This document shows, one piece after another, positions 36,728 through 45,223 of a stretch of DNA of 64,000 bases (within the stretch, counting starts at the first letter, position 1; every line of letters begins with the position of its first letter). This DNA comes from Saccharopolyspora indica. GTDB taxonomy: Bacteria; Actinomycetota; Actinomycetes; Mycobacteriales; Pseudonocardiaceae. The notes under the pieces are model-generated. The model did not search any database and was not told where the DNA came from. It saw only the letters and a program-made list of their open reading frames with translations. Where the stretch lies: positions 310,001 to 374,000 of the forward strand of contig NZ_JAQGLB010000001.1 of the NCBI RefSeq assembly GCF_027853965.1, in the 5' to 3' direction. A program made the translations under genes and the position numbers.

Positions 36728-36919
36728 TCATCCGCTGAGCCGCAGCGCGCCCGACGGGCACACCTGCACGGCCCGGGTGACGGCCTCGACCTGCTCCGCG
36801 GGCACCTCGGCCGAGAGCAGCTCGACGACGCCGTCGTCGTCCTGGTCGAACACCTCGGGCGCGTTCAGCACGCACATCCCCGCGCTGACGCAGACATCGC
36901 GGTTCGCCTCGATCCGCAT
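36728..36919 (-). CDS. [3Fe-4S] ferredoxin, P450 partner
   Basis: 63 residues. Cys10 and Cys16 (CVSAGMC) and Cys54 (VQVCPSGAL) give the C-x5-C...CP pattern of small actinobacterial [3Fe-4S] ferredoxins (SoyB/FdxH type). The remainder is acidic (FDQDDDGVVELLSAEVPAE), as expected for docking to redox partners. It lies 4 bp after the P450 stop and is surely co-transcribed, passing electrons from a ferredoxin reductase encoded elsewhere to that P450. Confidence 0.93.
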   Translation of the reverse strand: MRIEANRDVCVSAGMCVLNAPEVFDQDDDGVVELLSAEVPAEQVEAVTRAVQVCPSGALRLSG

Positions 36920-36923
36920 CGCC

Positions 36924-38156
36924 TCACCACCTCACCGGGAGCGAGAGCAGGCCGTAGATGAAGTGGTGCGACCGGAACGCGACGTCCTCGAACGGCACCG
37001 CGAGCGCGAGACCCGGAAAACGCCGCAGCAGCGCGGGGAAGGCGATCTGCATCTCCATGCGGGCCAGCGGCGCGCCGAGGCAGTGGTGCAGGCCGTGCCC
37101 GAAGGCGACGTGCCCGGCCGCGGCGCGGGTGACGTCGAGCCGCTCGCCGTCGTCGATCGAGCGCGGATCGCGATTGGCCGTCGCCAGCACCGCAGTCACC
37201 GCGGCGCCCGCGGGGATCGCGACACCGTCGATCTCGACGTCGCACAGCGCGGTGCGGGTCACGCCCGCGGTCACGATGCTGAGGTAGCGCAGCAGCTCCT
37301 CGACGGCCGGAGCGACGGCCGCGGGGTCGTCGCGGACCAGCGCGAGCTGATCGGGATGGCGCAGCAGCGCGAGCGTGCCGAGCCCGAGCATGTTCGACGT
37401 GGTCTCGTGCCCGGCGGCGAGCAGCAGTTCGGCGATGCCGATCAGCTCGTCGGTGGTCAGCTCGTCGCCGTGCTCGCGCACCAGCATGCCGAGCATGTCC
37501 TCGCCGGGCCGCTCCTGCGCACGGGCGACCAGTCCGGCCATGTACGCGCGGCTCTCCCGGACGAGCTCGGCCTGCTCCTCCTCCGGCAGCGACAGGTCGA
37601 CCTGCCTGCTGGTGCGCTCCTGGAACTCCGCGCGGTCGGCGTAGGGGACGCCGAGCAGCTCGCAGATCACCAGCGAGGGGATCGGCAGCGCGAAGTCGGC
37701 GACGAGGTCGGCGGGCGGGCCCGCCGCCACCATCGCGTCGAGGTGCTCCTCGACGATCTCGGTGATGCGCGGCTGGAGCCTGCGCATGCGACGCACGGTG
37801 AACTCCGAGGTCAGCATCCGCCGCAGCCGGGTGTGCTCGGGCGCGTCGAGGCCGAGCAGGTCGCCCGCCACCCTCCGCGCCCGCTCCTCCTCGGTGAGCG
37901 CCGACATGCCGAACTCCTCCTCGCGCGGCGCGATGCTGAACCGGGTGCTGTCGGCCATGACGGCCTTCACCGCGTCGTGCCGGGTGACCGCGTAGACGGT
38001 GCCGAAGATCGAGGGCAGGAGGCGGACGCCGTCCTCCTCGCGCAGCGCGGCCATCTCCGGCACCGGGTCGAAGCCGTCGCGGCGCATGTGCAGCGGGATG
38101 TCCGGCGCTGCGCCCATCGGGCACTGCTGGGCCGGTGCTCGGTCGTCGTGGTGCAT
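36924..38156 (-). CDS. Cytochrome P450
   Basis: About 410 residues of a class I bacterial P450. Seen are the I-helix oxygen-activation motif LLAAGHETTSNM, the K-helix E-x-x-R (EELLRYL), and the heme loop AFGHGLHHCLGAPLARMEM with the axial Cys. Start ATG 38156 has GAAGGAGC upstream; the longer in-frame start at 38195 lies inside the operator region. It hydroxylates or otherwise oxidises an unknown small molecule using electrons from the adjacent ferredoxin. The divergent TetR gene and the palindrome between them suggest induction by its substrate. Confidence 0.93.
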   Translation of the reverse strand: MHHDDRAPAQQCPMGAAPDIPLHMRRDGFDPVPEMAALREEDGVRLLPSIFGTVYAVTRHDAVKAVMADSTRFSIAPREEEFGMSALTEEERARRVAGDLLGLDAPEHTRLRRMLTSEFTVRRMRRLQPRITEIVEEHLDAMVAAGPPADLVADFALPIPSLVICELLGVPYADRAEFQERTSRQVDLSLPEEEQAELVRESRAYMAGLVARAQERPGEDMLGMLVREHGDELTTDELIGIAELLLAAGHETTSNMLGLGTLALLRHPDQLALVRDDPAAVAPAVEELLRYLSIVTAGVTRTALCDVEIDGVAIPAGAAVTAVLATANRDPRSIDDGERLDVTRAAAGHVAFGHGLHHCLGAPLARMEMQIAFPALLRRFPGLALAVPFEDVAFRSHHFIYGLLSLPVRW

Positions 38157-38195
38157 CCGATCCGCTCCTTCGTCCGGGCGTGAGCTCTTCGCCAT

Positions 38196-38223
38196 AAACT
38201 GTACTGACTAGTCGGTGTAGTTT
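38196..38223. promoter_or_regulatory. TetR operator candidate between P450 and regulator
   Basis: Outer arms AAACTGTAC (38196-38204) and GTGTAGTTT (38215-38223) are complementary at 7 of 9 positions around the perfect centre GACTAGTC (38206-38213). It lies between the divergent starts of the P450 and TetR genes, the normal position of an autoregulatory operator. Confidence 0.65.
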
Positions 38224-38268
38224 CCAGGTGGTGCTCGCCGGTTGCCGGACGACGGGAAGAATGAGCGC

Positions 38269-38850
38269 ATGGGTCGCACAACCGGACGGACTCCCGAGGC
38301 CACTCGGCGGCTGCTGCTCGACGCTGCCGCGCAGGTGATCAGCAGGCAGGGCGTCGGTGCGACGCTCGACGTCATCGCCCGCCACGCCGGGATCTCCAAA
38401 GGTGGCCTGGTGTACCACTTCGCGAGCAAGCAGGCCCTGCTCGTGGCGCTGGCCCAGGAGCAGCTCGACGACTTCCGCGACTGCGTGCGCGAGCAGATCG
38501 CCGATCCCGAGGGCACGCCCGGACGGCTCACGCGCGCTTATGTCCGGGCGAACCTGGGCCCGTTCGACGGCGATGAGATCATCGAGCGCTACAGCCTCGT
38601 CGCCCAGCTCCTCACGGTGCCGGAGATCCTCGAGATGTCCCGGGACGACGAGCGGCGGTGGCAGCGCGACATGGAAGCCGACGGTGTCCCTCTCGCGGCC
38701 CAGCGGGTGATCCTGGCGGCATCCGACGGAATCGCCGCCCGCCCCGTCTGGAACCCGCCGGACCAGGAGCCGGAGGTGCGCCGCGAACTCGAAGCTGCGC
38801 TGCTCGGCATGATCGACGCGGCCGTGGCCGGAGCGGAATTCCGCCTGTGA
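38269..38850 (+). CDS. TetR-family transcriptional regulator
   Basis: 193 residues. The N-terminal helix-turn-helix is clear: TRRLLLDAAAQVISRQGVGATLDVIARHAGISKGGLVYHFASKQALLVALAQE. The C-terminal ligand domain (YVRANLGPFDGDEIIERYSLVAQLL...) matches the TetR_C type common in SCO1712-like regulators. ATG 38269 is preceded by GGAAG; a start at 38242 is less likely. Divergent from the P450-ferredoxin operon and probably its repressor, with the palindrome at 38196-38223 as binding site. The inducing ligand is unknown. Confidence 0.9.
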   Translation: MGRTTGRTPEATRRLLLDAAAQVISRQGVGATLDVIARHAGISKGGLVYHFASKQALLVALAQEQLDDFRDCVREQIADPEGTPGRLTRAYVRANLGPFDGDEIIERYSLVAQLLTVPEILEMSRDDERRWQRDMEADGVPLAAQRVILAASDGIAARPVWNPPDQEPEVRRELEAALLGMIDAAVAGAEFRL

Positions 38851-38910
38851 CGGGCGATCCCGCCGACGCCGGGCGATCTCCCGCTGTGCCCGCACAAGCG
38901 CGCCCCCGGG

Positions 38911-39783
38911 TCAGCGGCTCGGGTTGTTCGCCAGGTAGTTCTGGAAGCTGGTCGCCAGCGACAGGAACGGGGCGTCTTCGCGAACGTAGGCGAATCCGGC
39001 TTGGTGGAACGGGTAGCGGCCCAGGTCGGTGACCTTCTTCGGCGCGAGCTCGCCGTCGATCCGGACCGCGCGGACCCCGGAGTCGTCGGTGATCTCACCT
39101 GCCTCGACGTAGCCGAACCCGCCGGGATCCGCCGCGATGGCGCCCAGCACCTCGGCGCTGCTGGGCAGCTCGCAGGCCGCCGCGTTCTCGCAGCCGGAAC
39201 GGGTCGGCTCGGGATCGCCGAGGATCCGGTGCTCGAGGATGCGCCGTGCCGTGCTGTCACCGCGGTCGACGGGGGAGAGCGGTACGTCGTTGCCGCCGAC
39301 CTGCGCCCACGAGGTGACGCGCCCGGCGTGGATGTCGTCGATCTGCTGCGCGGAGAGGTCGGTGACCCCGGTGGCCGGATTCACCGCCAGGGCGAAGATC
39401 TTCGAGGCGAACAGCTTCTCCCGGAGGTGCTGCACCCCGCGTCCCTTCGGGCCGTCGGAGACCGCCAGCAGTTCGGGGCCGCCGTCGAGCGGTTCCCCGC
39501 TGGTGACCAGCCGTCGCAGCCCTTCGGCCGACTCGCCGGTGTCGATCAGGATGCTGCTGTCCGGGCAGGCCGCGGTGTAGTCGTCGGCTGCCCGTCGCAG
39601 GATCGGGGCGTAGACGGCCGATCCGGCGACGACCAACCGGCCATCGGCGCACCAGAGGCGTTCCACGACGCGGACCGACGCCACCGCGGCCGGAGCCAGT
39701 GGAGCCATGGCGAGCACGCAGACCAGGGCGATCGTCTCCCGCAGGCTCCTGCGCCGAGCGGTGGTCCTGGCCCCATCGGTCAT
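38911..39783 (-). CDS. PstS-like secreted substrate-binding protein
   Basis: 290 residues with one N-terminal hydrophobic segment (ETIALVCVLAMAPLAPAAVA), a signal peptide or anchor. The mature sequence follows the phosphate-binding-protein-like fold: LVVAGSAVYAPILRRAADDYTAACPDSSILIDTGESAEGLRRL, ...FALAVNPATGVTDLSAQQIDDIHAGRVTSWAQVGG and STARRILEHRILG. An SGS-type phosphate loop is not clearly kept (AGSAVY), so the ligand may not be phosphate. A Cys pair (CENAAACELP) may form a disulfide. The start ATG 39783 follows GGAAGG. No pst transporter genes are nearby; it may be an orphan sensor or scavenging protein. Confidence 0.75.
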   Translation of the reverse strand: MTDGARTTARRRSLRETIALVCVLAMAPLAPAAVASVRVVERLWCADGRLVVAGSAVYAPILRRAADDYTAACPDSSILIDTGESAEGLRRLVTSGEPLDGGPELLAVSDGPKGRGVQHLREKLFASKIFALAVNPATGVTDLSAQQIDDIHAGRVTSWAQVGGNDVPLSPVDRGDSTARRILEHRILGDPEPTRSGCENAAACELPSSAEVLGAIAADPGGFGYVEAGEITDDSGVRAVRIDGELAPKKVTDLGRYPFHQAGFAYVREDAPFLSLATSFQNYLANNPSR

Positions 39784-39948
39784 CTCGTCACCTTCCACGG
39801 CTCGGGATCGGTGACCAGTATCCCGGTGCCCGCGGCGAAGATCGTGTTCGGTGGCCGACGATCGCCTTAAATCCTGTCGGTGCAGCCGCCCGCACCGCCA
39901 CGCAGAACAACCACCAACCGGTGATGACAAGTCCCTGAACGCACACAG

Positions 39949-39986
39949 CGGGCCCGCTGCGCGGCTCCAGTCGCGCAGCGGGCCCG
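39949..39986 (-). terminator. Strong hairpin terminator after the alcohol dehydrogenase
   Basis: CGGGCCCGCTGCGCG (39949-39963) pairs perfectly with CGCGCAGCGGGCCCG (39972-39986) through an 8-nt loop. It lies ~80 bp beyond the stop of the minus-strand dehydrogenase gene; with no U-run it may act as a hairpin-only terminator. Confidence 0.7.
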
Positions 39987-40065
39987 GCCCCCCTTGTGCG
40001 TCACGCGGACCGGCCGATCCGCGCACCGTCTCAGCGAGCCGTCTCGCGGCTCGTCTCCTCGAAGC

Positions 40066-41175
40066 TCAGTCGTGCACGATGACGCCCCGGATGTTCTTGC
40101 CGTCCCGGAGGTCCTGGTAGCCCTCGTTGACCTGCTCCAGGCTGTAGCGGCGGGTGATCAGCTCGTCGAGCTTGAGCTTCCCGGCGTCGTAGAGGCGCAG
40201 CAGGCGCACGATGTCGTACTGCGGGTTGGCCGAGCCGAACAGCGTGCCCTTGATCGTCTTCTCGTTCAGCGTCAGGTCGGCGCCGGAGACGTGCACGGTG
40301 AGCTTGGCCGGATCGGCCAGCCCGGTGATCACCACGGTGCCGCCCTTGCCGATCGCGGCGGTCGCCTTGGCCACCACGGTCTCGTCGACGGTGCCGACCA
40401 GGATCAGCGCCGCGTCCGCGCCCTGGCCCCAGGTCAGCTCGGTGATCTTCGCCTGCGCTTCGTCGGCGTCGGCGAAGGCGTGCGTGGCGCCGAACTCCAG
40501 CGCCTTCTCCCGCTTGAACTCCAGCGGGTCGACCACCACGACGTACTTGGCGCCCGCCTGCACCGCGCCCTGCACGGCGTTGATGCCCAGCCCGCCGATG
40601 CCGTAGACGACCACGGTGTCTCCGGCGCGCACGTCGCCGGCGTTGACCGCGGTGCCCCAGCCGCTGGGCACCCCGCAGCCGACCACGACCGCGGTCTCCA
40701 GCGGCAGCCAGTCGTCGACCTTGACCACCGAGTGCTGCGAGATGGTGGCCCGCTCGGAGAACGTGCCGAGCATGCACATGGCGCCGATGTCCTCGCCGTC
40801 GGCGCGGAAGCGGAAGGTCCCGTCGGGCATCGAGCCCTGCAGGATCGTCGCGCCCATGTCGCAGAGGTTCTGCCTGCCGGTGGAGCAGTAGCGGCAGGTG
40901 CCGCAGTTGGGGATGAAGCTGCACACCACGTGGTCGCCCGGTGCGACCTTGGTGACGCCCGGCCCGACCTCCTCGATGATCCCGGCGCCCTCGTGGCCGC
41001 CGATGATGGGGAAGCGCGGCGGCAGGTCGCCGTCGGTGAGGTGCAGGTCGGAGTGGCACAGCCCGGCGGCGGTGTACTTGATCAGCACCTCGCCCTCCCG
41101 CGGCCCGTCCAGGTCCAGCTCGACGATCTCGAACGGCTTGCCGACATCCCGCAGAACTGCTGCCTTCGTCTTCAC
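40066..41175 (-). CDS. NDMA-dependent/class III-type zinc alcohol dehydrogenase
   Basis: 369 residues. The zinc-enzyme motifs are clear: catalytic site GLCHSDLHLTDGDLPPRFPIIGGHEGAG, structural zinc cluster CGTCRYCSTGRQNLC, and NAD-binding loop VYGIGGLGINAVQGA. It looks like the actinobacterial NDMA-dependent alcohol dehydrogenases, which keep NADH bound and use an artificial or unknown acceptor. Start GTG 41175 follows GGAGG. The regulator gene upstream and the TGTTCA-N5-TGAACA site ahead of this gene suggest induction by its alcohol or aldehyde substrate. Upstream in-frame codons to 41415 are probably untranslated. Confidence 0.9.
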   Translation of the reverse strand: MKTKAAVLRDVGKPFEIVELDLDGPREGEVLIKYTAAGLCHSDLHLTDGDLPPRFPIIGGHEGAGIIEEVGPGVTKVAPGDHVVCSFIPNCGTCRYCSTGRQNLCDMGATILQGSMPDGTFRFRADGEDIGAMCMLGTFSERATISQHSVVKVDDWLPLETAVVVGCGVPSGWGTAVNAGDVRAGDTVVVYGIGGLGINAVQGAVQAGAKYVVVVDPLEFKREKALEFGATHAFADADEAQAKITELTWGQGADAALILVGTVDETVVAKATAAIGKGGTVVITGLADPAKLTVHVSGADLTLNEKTIKGTLFGSANPQYDIVRLLRLYDAGKLKLDELITRRYSLEQVNEGYQDLRDGKNIRGVIVHD

Positions 41176-41416
41176 TTCCGGCCTCCGATCTACAGCGCGA
41201 CGGTGACTGATCCAGCGGTCGATGGCTTGGGCTCCCAGTGCACGCCCGCGACCGCGTGGCGCGAAACCGCCGAACGGCAGCGCGATGCCGGGTTCGCGGT
41301 TCCGGGCTCCGGGGAGTTCTCCTCGCGGGCGGCCGGGGGCTTCTCGTCCGCTGCCACCTGGCCTCCTCACGTCGTCGTGACCCGGCCCAGGATCTCGGTC
41401 CGGGCGGGTGGTCAAC

Positions 41417-41433
41417 TGTTCAACTTCTGAACA
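41417..41433. promoter_or_regulatory. Inverted repeat upstream of the alcohol dehydrogenase
   Basis: TGTTCA (41417-41422) and TGAACA (41428-41433) form a perfect 6-bp inverted repeat with a 5-bp spacer, ~240 bp upstream of the dehydrogenase start. The position and symmetry fit an upstream activator site for the Fis-type regulator encoded just beyond. Nothing else is seen in the rest of the 260-bp gap. Confidence 0.5.
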
Positions 41434-41435
41434 CC

Positions 41436-43079
41436 TCAGCGCGGCAGGCCGAAGGCCCGCATCCGGCTGTACAGGGTGGTGCGGCTGATGCCCAGGCGCT
41501 GCGCCGCGTGCACCTTGTTGCCGCCGGTGACCCGCAGCGCTTCGGTGATCGCGTCGCGTTCGGCGCGCTCCCGCCCGCTGAGCCGGGCGGAGCGCCCGGT
41601 GCTGCGGTAAGCGGCGGGCAGGTCGTGGATGGTGATGTCACCGGCCGTGCGGTTCTCGGCGGTCGCGCGCAGAACTCCCCGCAGCTCCCGCAGATTCCCC
41701 GGCCACGGTTGTGCGATCAGCGCTTCGAGCGCGCTCGGCGCGATCCGCGCCCCCGGCCGGACTTCGGCGAGCATCGCGTGGGCGATCCCGGCGAACTCGT
41801 CGTCCCGGCTGCGCAGCGGCGGCAGGTCGACCCGGGCCGGGCAGATCGCGGCGGCGCTGCGCGCAGCGCCGGGCAGATCGGACTGCGGGGCGGAGGTGAG
41901 CACCACGCGCGGCCGCTCGTCGAGCCCGCGGACCAAGCGCGCGCACAGCGCGTCGGGCAGGAGCTCGATCCGCTCGACGACCAATGCCTCCGCCATCGCC
42001 GAGTCGAGCTGCTCGGCCCACGCCCGCTCGCCCAGCACGACCAGGTCCGCGGCGTCGATGACCGCCGCGCGCGCACCGGCGACCAGGCGCGCCGCGCGGG
42101 TGCGGCCGGAGCCCGGTTCGCCGGCGATGAGCACCGGTCCAGCGCTCGCGCGCAGCTCGGCGAGCCTGCTGTCCAGAGTGGACGAACGTGGCCCTGCGGT
42201 GCGGCGGCGCGGCACCCGCGTCCGCGCGCGGGGCGTCAGCTCGACGAGCACGCCGTCCGGGGTGCCGCCGACCTTGTGCGCGCGCAGGGTGACAGGTGCG
42301 CCGGAGCCCAGCACCAGCTCGCGGGCGAGATCCCCGGAGCCGGGCGCGGCCGACGCGATGTCGCGCAGGACGGCGTGATCCGAGGGGTCCAGGAGGTCGA
42401 GCGCCGCCCGGTTGGTCAGCACGAGCTCGTCGCCGAAGGCCACCAGGGCCCGGCACCGCCGCTGGGCGGCGTGCTGGAACGCCTGCAGCAGTCGCTTCTC
42501 CGCCTGCCGCGCGCCTTCCCACAGGCGTTGCTCGATGTCCTCCACCGCGCGTTGCATCAGCGGTGCGAACAGCGGGTTGGCCTCGGGGCCCACGCCGGTG
42601 ATGTCCAGGACGCCTTCGATCCGCCGGGTGACCGGATTGCGGATCGGGTGGCCGTAGCAGCTGAACACCTTCAGCGCCTCGACGAAGTGCTCCCGACCGT
42701 GCACGGTGACGCCGCGCATGGTCTCCAGCGGCGTGCCCAGCGCGTTGGTGCCCGCGTTCTCCTCGGTGTACAGCGCGCCCGGGACCGCGCTGATCCGGTC
42801 GAGCGCCCGCTCGGTGCGCGGGTCGGTGAACCGGCGGTCCACGATCCGGCCGGTGCTGTCGGCGAGCGCGATGCAGAAGGTGGTCCCGGCCAGCCGGTCG
42901 GTGAGCTCGTCCAGCACCGGGGTCGTCGCCACCAGGAGCCGGCTGCGGGGGTCGAACTCGCCGATGCTCAGCCGGTCCAGCGCCGATTCCGGGCGCAGGC
43001 CGCTGAGGCTGGCGCGCCGCCAGGACGATTCGATCTCGGCGCGCGTCGCACGGCCGGCCTGTGCAGTGCTTGCGTTCAC
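41436..43079 (-). CDS. AcoR-like GAF/Fis regulator with degenerate AAA domain
   Basis: 547 residues. An N-terminal GAF-type sensor (about 60-190, including ALYTEENAGTNALGTPLETMRGVTVHGREHFVEALKVFSCYGHPI, as in AcoR) is followed by a shortened AAA+ region. The Walker A is GEPGSGRT, the Walker B position reads LVVERIELL and lacks the normal Asp-Glu, and the GAFTGA loop that contacts sigma-54 is absent. PWPGNLRELRGVLRATAEN is kept, and a Fis helix-turn-helix ends the protein (ITEALRVTGGNKVHAAQRLGISRTTLYSRMRAFGL). It therefore probably regulates without sigma-54. Likely target: the alcohol dehydrogenase downstream. Start GTG 43079 follows GGAGG. Confidence 0.85.
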   Translation of the reverse strand: MNASTAQAGRATRAEIESSWRRASLSGLRPESALDRLSIGEFDPRSRLLVATTPVLDELTDRLAGTTFCIALADSTGRIVDRRFTDPRTERALDRISAVPGALYTEENAGTNALGTPLETMRGVTVHGREHFVEALKVFSCYGHPIRNPVTRRIEGVLDITGVGPEANPLFAPLMQRAVEDIEQRLWEGARQAEKRLLQAFQHAAQRRCRALVAFGDELVLTNRAALDLLDPSDHAVLRDIASAAPGSGDLARELVLGSGAPVTLRAHKVGGTPDGVLVELTPRARTRVPRRRTAGPRSSTLDSRLAELRASAGPVLIAGEPGSGRTRAARLVAGARAAVIDAADLVVLGERAWAEQLDSAMAEALVVERIELLPDALCARLVRGLDERPRVVLTSAPQSDLPGAARSAAAICPARVDLPPLRSRDDEFAGIAHAMLAEVRPGARIAPSALEALIAQPWPGNLRELRGVLRATAENRTAGDITIHDLPAAYRSTGRSARLSGRERAERDAITEALRVTGGNKVHAAQRLGISRTTLYSRMRAFGLPR

Positions 43080-43582
43080 CGCGTCCTCCAGGCGATGCGC
43101 GGAGGTGGACCACCCGCGGTCCGGCCCACCCGGTTAACGGAAGTTAACGACGGATTATGTTCGACCGCTGACGCGGGGATCAAGCCCCTGCGTCCGTTTG
43201 CGCTTCCGCCGCACCGGTGAACTGCCCCGGGGTGTTGGTGCGAGCCGGTGGGCGCACGCCCCGTGAACAGGTGAAACCGCGGGCGGTGGCGGTCTCCGCG
43301 TGCTCGTCGATGGGCCGACCGGGTGATTGGTCGCGCGGCCGACTGCTCCTGTCGGCGTGTTCCTGATGGGCGACTGCGCCGGTGACGTCCGGTGATCCGG
43401 CCGAAACGGTCGAATCGTGCGTTCCGGCGGGGTGGTGGTGCGGCGCGCTGTTCCACATAGGACGGATATGGGTCTGATGTGGACGGACGAGGGGTCGATC
43501 GGGTCCGCGCCCGCCGGGGTGCGATCCGCCGGGGCGGCACCGAGTATCGGTGGTGCTGGCGTTCGCACTCCGGAGGTGGCCG
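43080..43582. other. 503-bp divergent intergenic region
   Basis: This lies between the AcoR-like regulator and the amidohydrolase, transcribed away from each other. No gene is supported. GTTAAC occurs twice 10 bp apart at 43133-43148, ~55-70 bp upstream of the regulator start, a possible autoregulatory site. The remainder is unremarkable sequence that should hold both promoters. Confidence 0.5.
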
Positions 43583-45217
43583 ATGGCACCCGAAGCAGAA
43601 CTCGTCCTGATCGGCGGGAACGTGCTCACGATGACGAGCGACCACCCGCGCGCGAGCGCGCTCGCGGCGTCCGGGGGCCGCATCACCGCGGTCGGTTCGG
43701 ACGAGGAGGTTCAGCGGTGGTGCGGGCCGGGTACCCGGGTGATCCGGCTCGACGGTCGCACCGTGCTGCCGGGCTTCGTCGAGGCGCACGGGCATCCCAC
43801 CCTCGACATGGTCATCACCGGCCCGGACGTCCTCGACATCCGCCCGGTGACCTGCCCGACCGCCGAGGAGGTGCTGTCCAGGTTGCGAACGGCGGTGGCC
43901 GCCGCCGAACCCGGCACCTGGCTGGGCGCGTTCGGCTGGGATCCGCTGCTGCAGGAGGGCCTGCCGCCGATCGGCCGGGCGTTGCTCGACGAGCTCTGCC
44001 CCGGCAGTCCGCTCTCGGTGATGCACAACAGCGGGCACAGCGCCTGGGCCAACACCCCGGCCATCGAGCGCGCAGGCATCACCAGGAACACCCCGGATCC
44101 GCCCGGATCCCGGTTCGAGCGCGACGCGGCGGGCGATCCCACCGGCGCCGCCTTCGAGGCGCCGGCGACCGCGATGCTGCTCGGCGGCGCGATCCGCCCG
44201 CCCGGTGCGGACAACTTCACCGCCCTGATGGGCCACGAGCACGACCGGCTGGCGCGGGCGGGCATCACCACCGTCGCCGACCTGGGGTTCCGCCGGGACG
44301 CCCGCGAACGCGTTCAGGAGTTCTACCGCTCCGGCGCGGCGAAGGTGCGGATGCGCGTCTACGAGGTGAGCGTCCCCGAAAAGCGCACCGACGTCGTCCC
44401 CGGCGAGGACCGGCAGGACCCGATGTTCCAGCAGATCGGGATCAAGATCTGGGCCGACGGTTCCCCGTGGGTCGGCAACATCGCCACCAGCTTCCCCTAC
44501 CTCGACACCCCGCAGACCCGCTCGATGGGGCTCGCCCCCGGTCACCGCGGCGGCACCAACTACACCCGCGGGCAGCTCACCGAGATCGTCGACGCCTACT
44601 TCCCGCCGGGCTGGCAGATCGCCTGCCACGTGCACGGCGACGAGGCGGTCGAGATGGTGCTGGACGTGTTCGCCGCGGCGCTCGACGCGCACCCGGAGCG
44701 CGCGGACGCGCGGTTGCGGCTGGAGCACTGCGGCGCCATGACCCCGGAGCAGTACCGGCGCGCGGCACGGCTGGGAGTCACCTGCAGCCTCTTCGTCGAC
44801 CACCTGTACTACTGGGGAGACGTGCTGGTGGACGGGCTGTTCGGGGCCCGCGCCGAATCCTGGACGTGCGCGGGTGCCGCGATCGAGGCGGGCGTGCCGA
44901 TCTCCTTCCACAACGATTCGCCGGTCACGCCACCGGAACCGCTGCGCAACGTCCAGGTCGCGGTGACGCGCACCAGCCGCAGCGGACGCGTCATCGGGCC
45001 GCAGCACCGGGTCACCGTCGAGCAGGCGTTGCGCGCCCAGACCGTCGATGCCGCCTGGCAGCTGTTCGCCGAGCACGACGTCGGTTCGCTGGCGGTCGGC
45101 AAGCGGGCGGACCTGGTCGTCCTGGACGCCGATCCGCACTCCGTGCCACCGGGCGAGATCGGCGACATCCCGGTCCGCGCGACCTACCTCGACGGTCGCT
45201 GCACCTTCCAGGCGTGA
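43583..45217 (+). CDS. Amidohydrolase (YtcJ-like metal-dependent hydrolase)
   Basis: 544 residues of the amidohydrolase superfamily. The metal-binding HGH is in GFVEAHGHPTLDM; the second-barrel His is in ACHVHGDEAVEMVLD; the substrate-side motif is SFHNDSPVTPPEPLRNVQ; and the C-terminal composite beta-sandwich closes with LAVGKRADLVVLDADPHSVPPGEI. YtcJ/NfdA-type members hydrolyse amides or formamides. Start ATG 43583 follows GGAGG. The next gene, a transporter, begins 6 bp after its stop, so substrate import or product export may be coupled. The substrate is unknown. Confidence 0.88.
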   Translation: MAPEAELVLIGGNVLTMTSDHPRASALAASGGRITAVGSDEEVQRWCGPGTRVIRLDGRTVLPGFVEAHGHPTLDMVITGPDVLDIRPVTCPTAEEVLSRLRTAVAAAEPGTWLGAFGWDPLLQEGLPPIGRALLDELCPGSPLSVMHNSGHSAWANTPAIERAGITRNTPDPPGSRFERDAAGDPTGAAFEAPATAMLLGGAIRPPGADNFTALMGHEHDRLARAGITTVADLGFRRDARERVQEFYRSGAAKVRMRVYEVSVPEKRTDVVPGEDRQDPMFQQIGIKIWADGSPWVGNIATSFPYLDTPQTRSMGLAPGHRGGTNYTRGQLTEIVDAYFPPGWQIACHVHGDEAVEMVLDVFAAALDAHPERADARLRLEHCGAMTPEQYRRAARLGVTCSLFVDHLYYWGDVLVDGLFGARAESWTCAGAAIEAGVPISFHNDSPVTPPEPLRNVQVAVTRTSRSGRVIGPQHRVTVEQALRAQTVDAAWQLFAEHDVGSLAVGKRADLVVLDADPHSVPPGEIGDIPVRATYLDGRCTFQA

Positions 45218-45223
45218 CCGCCG

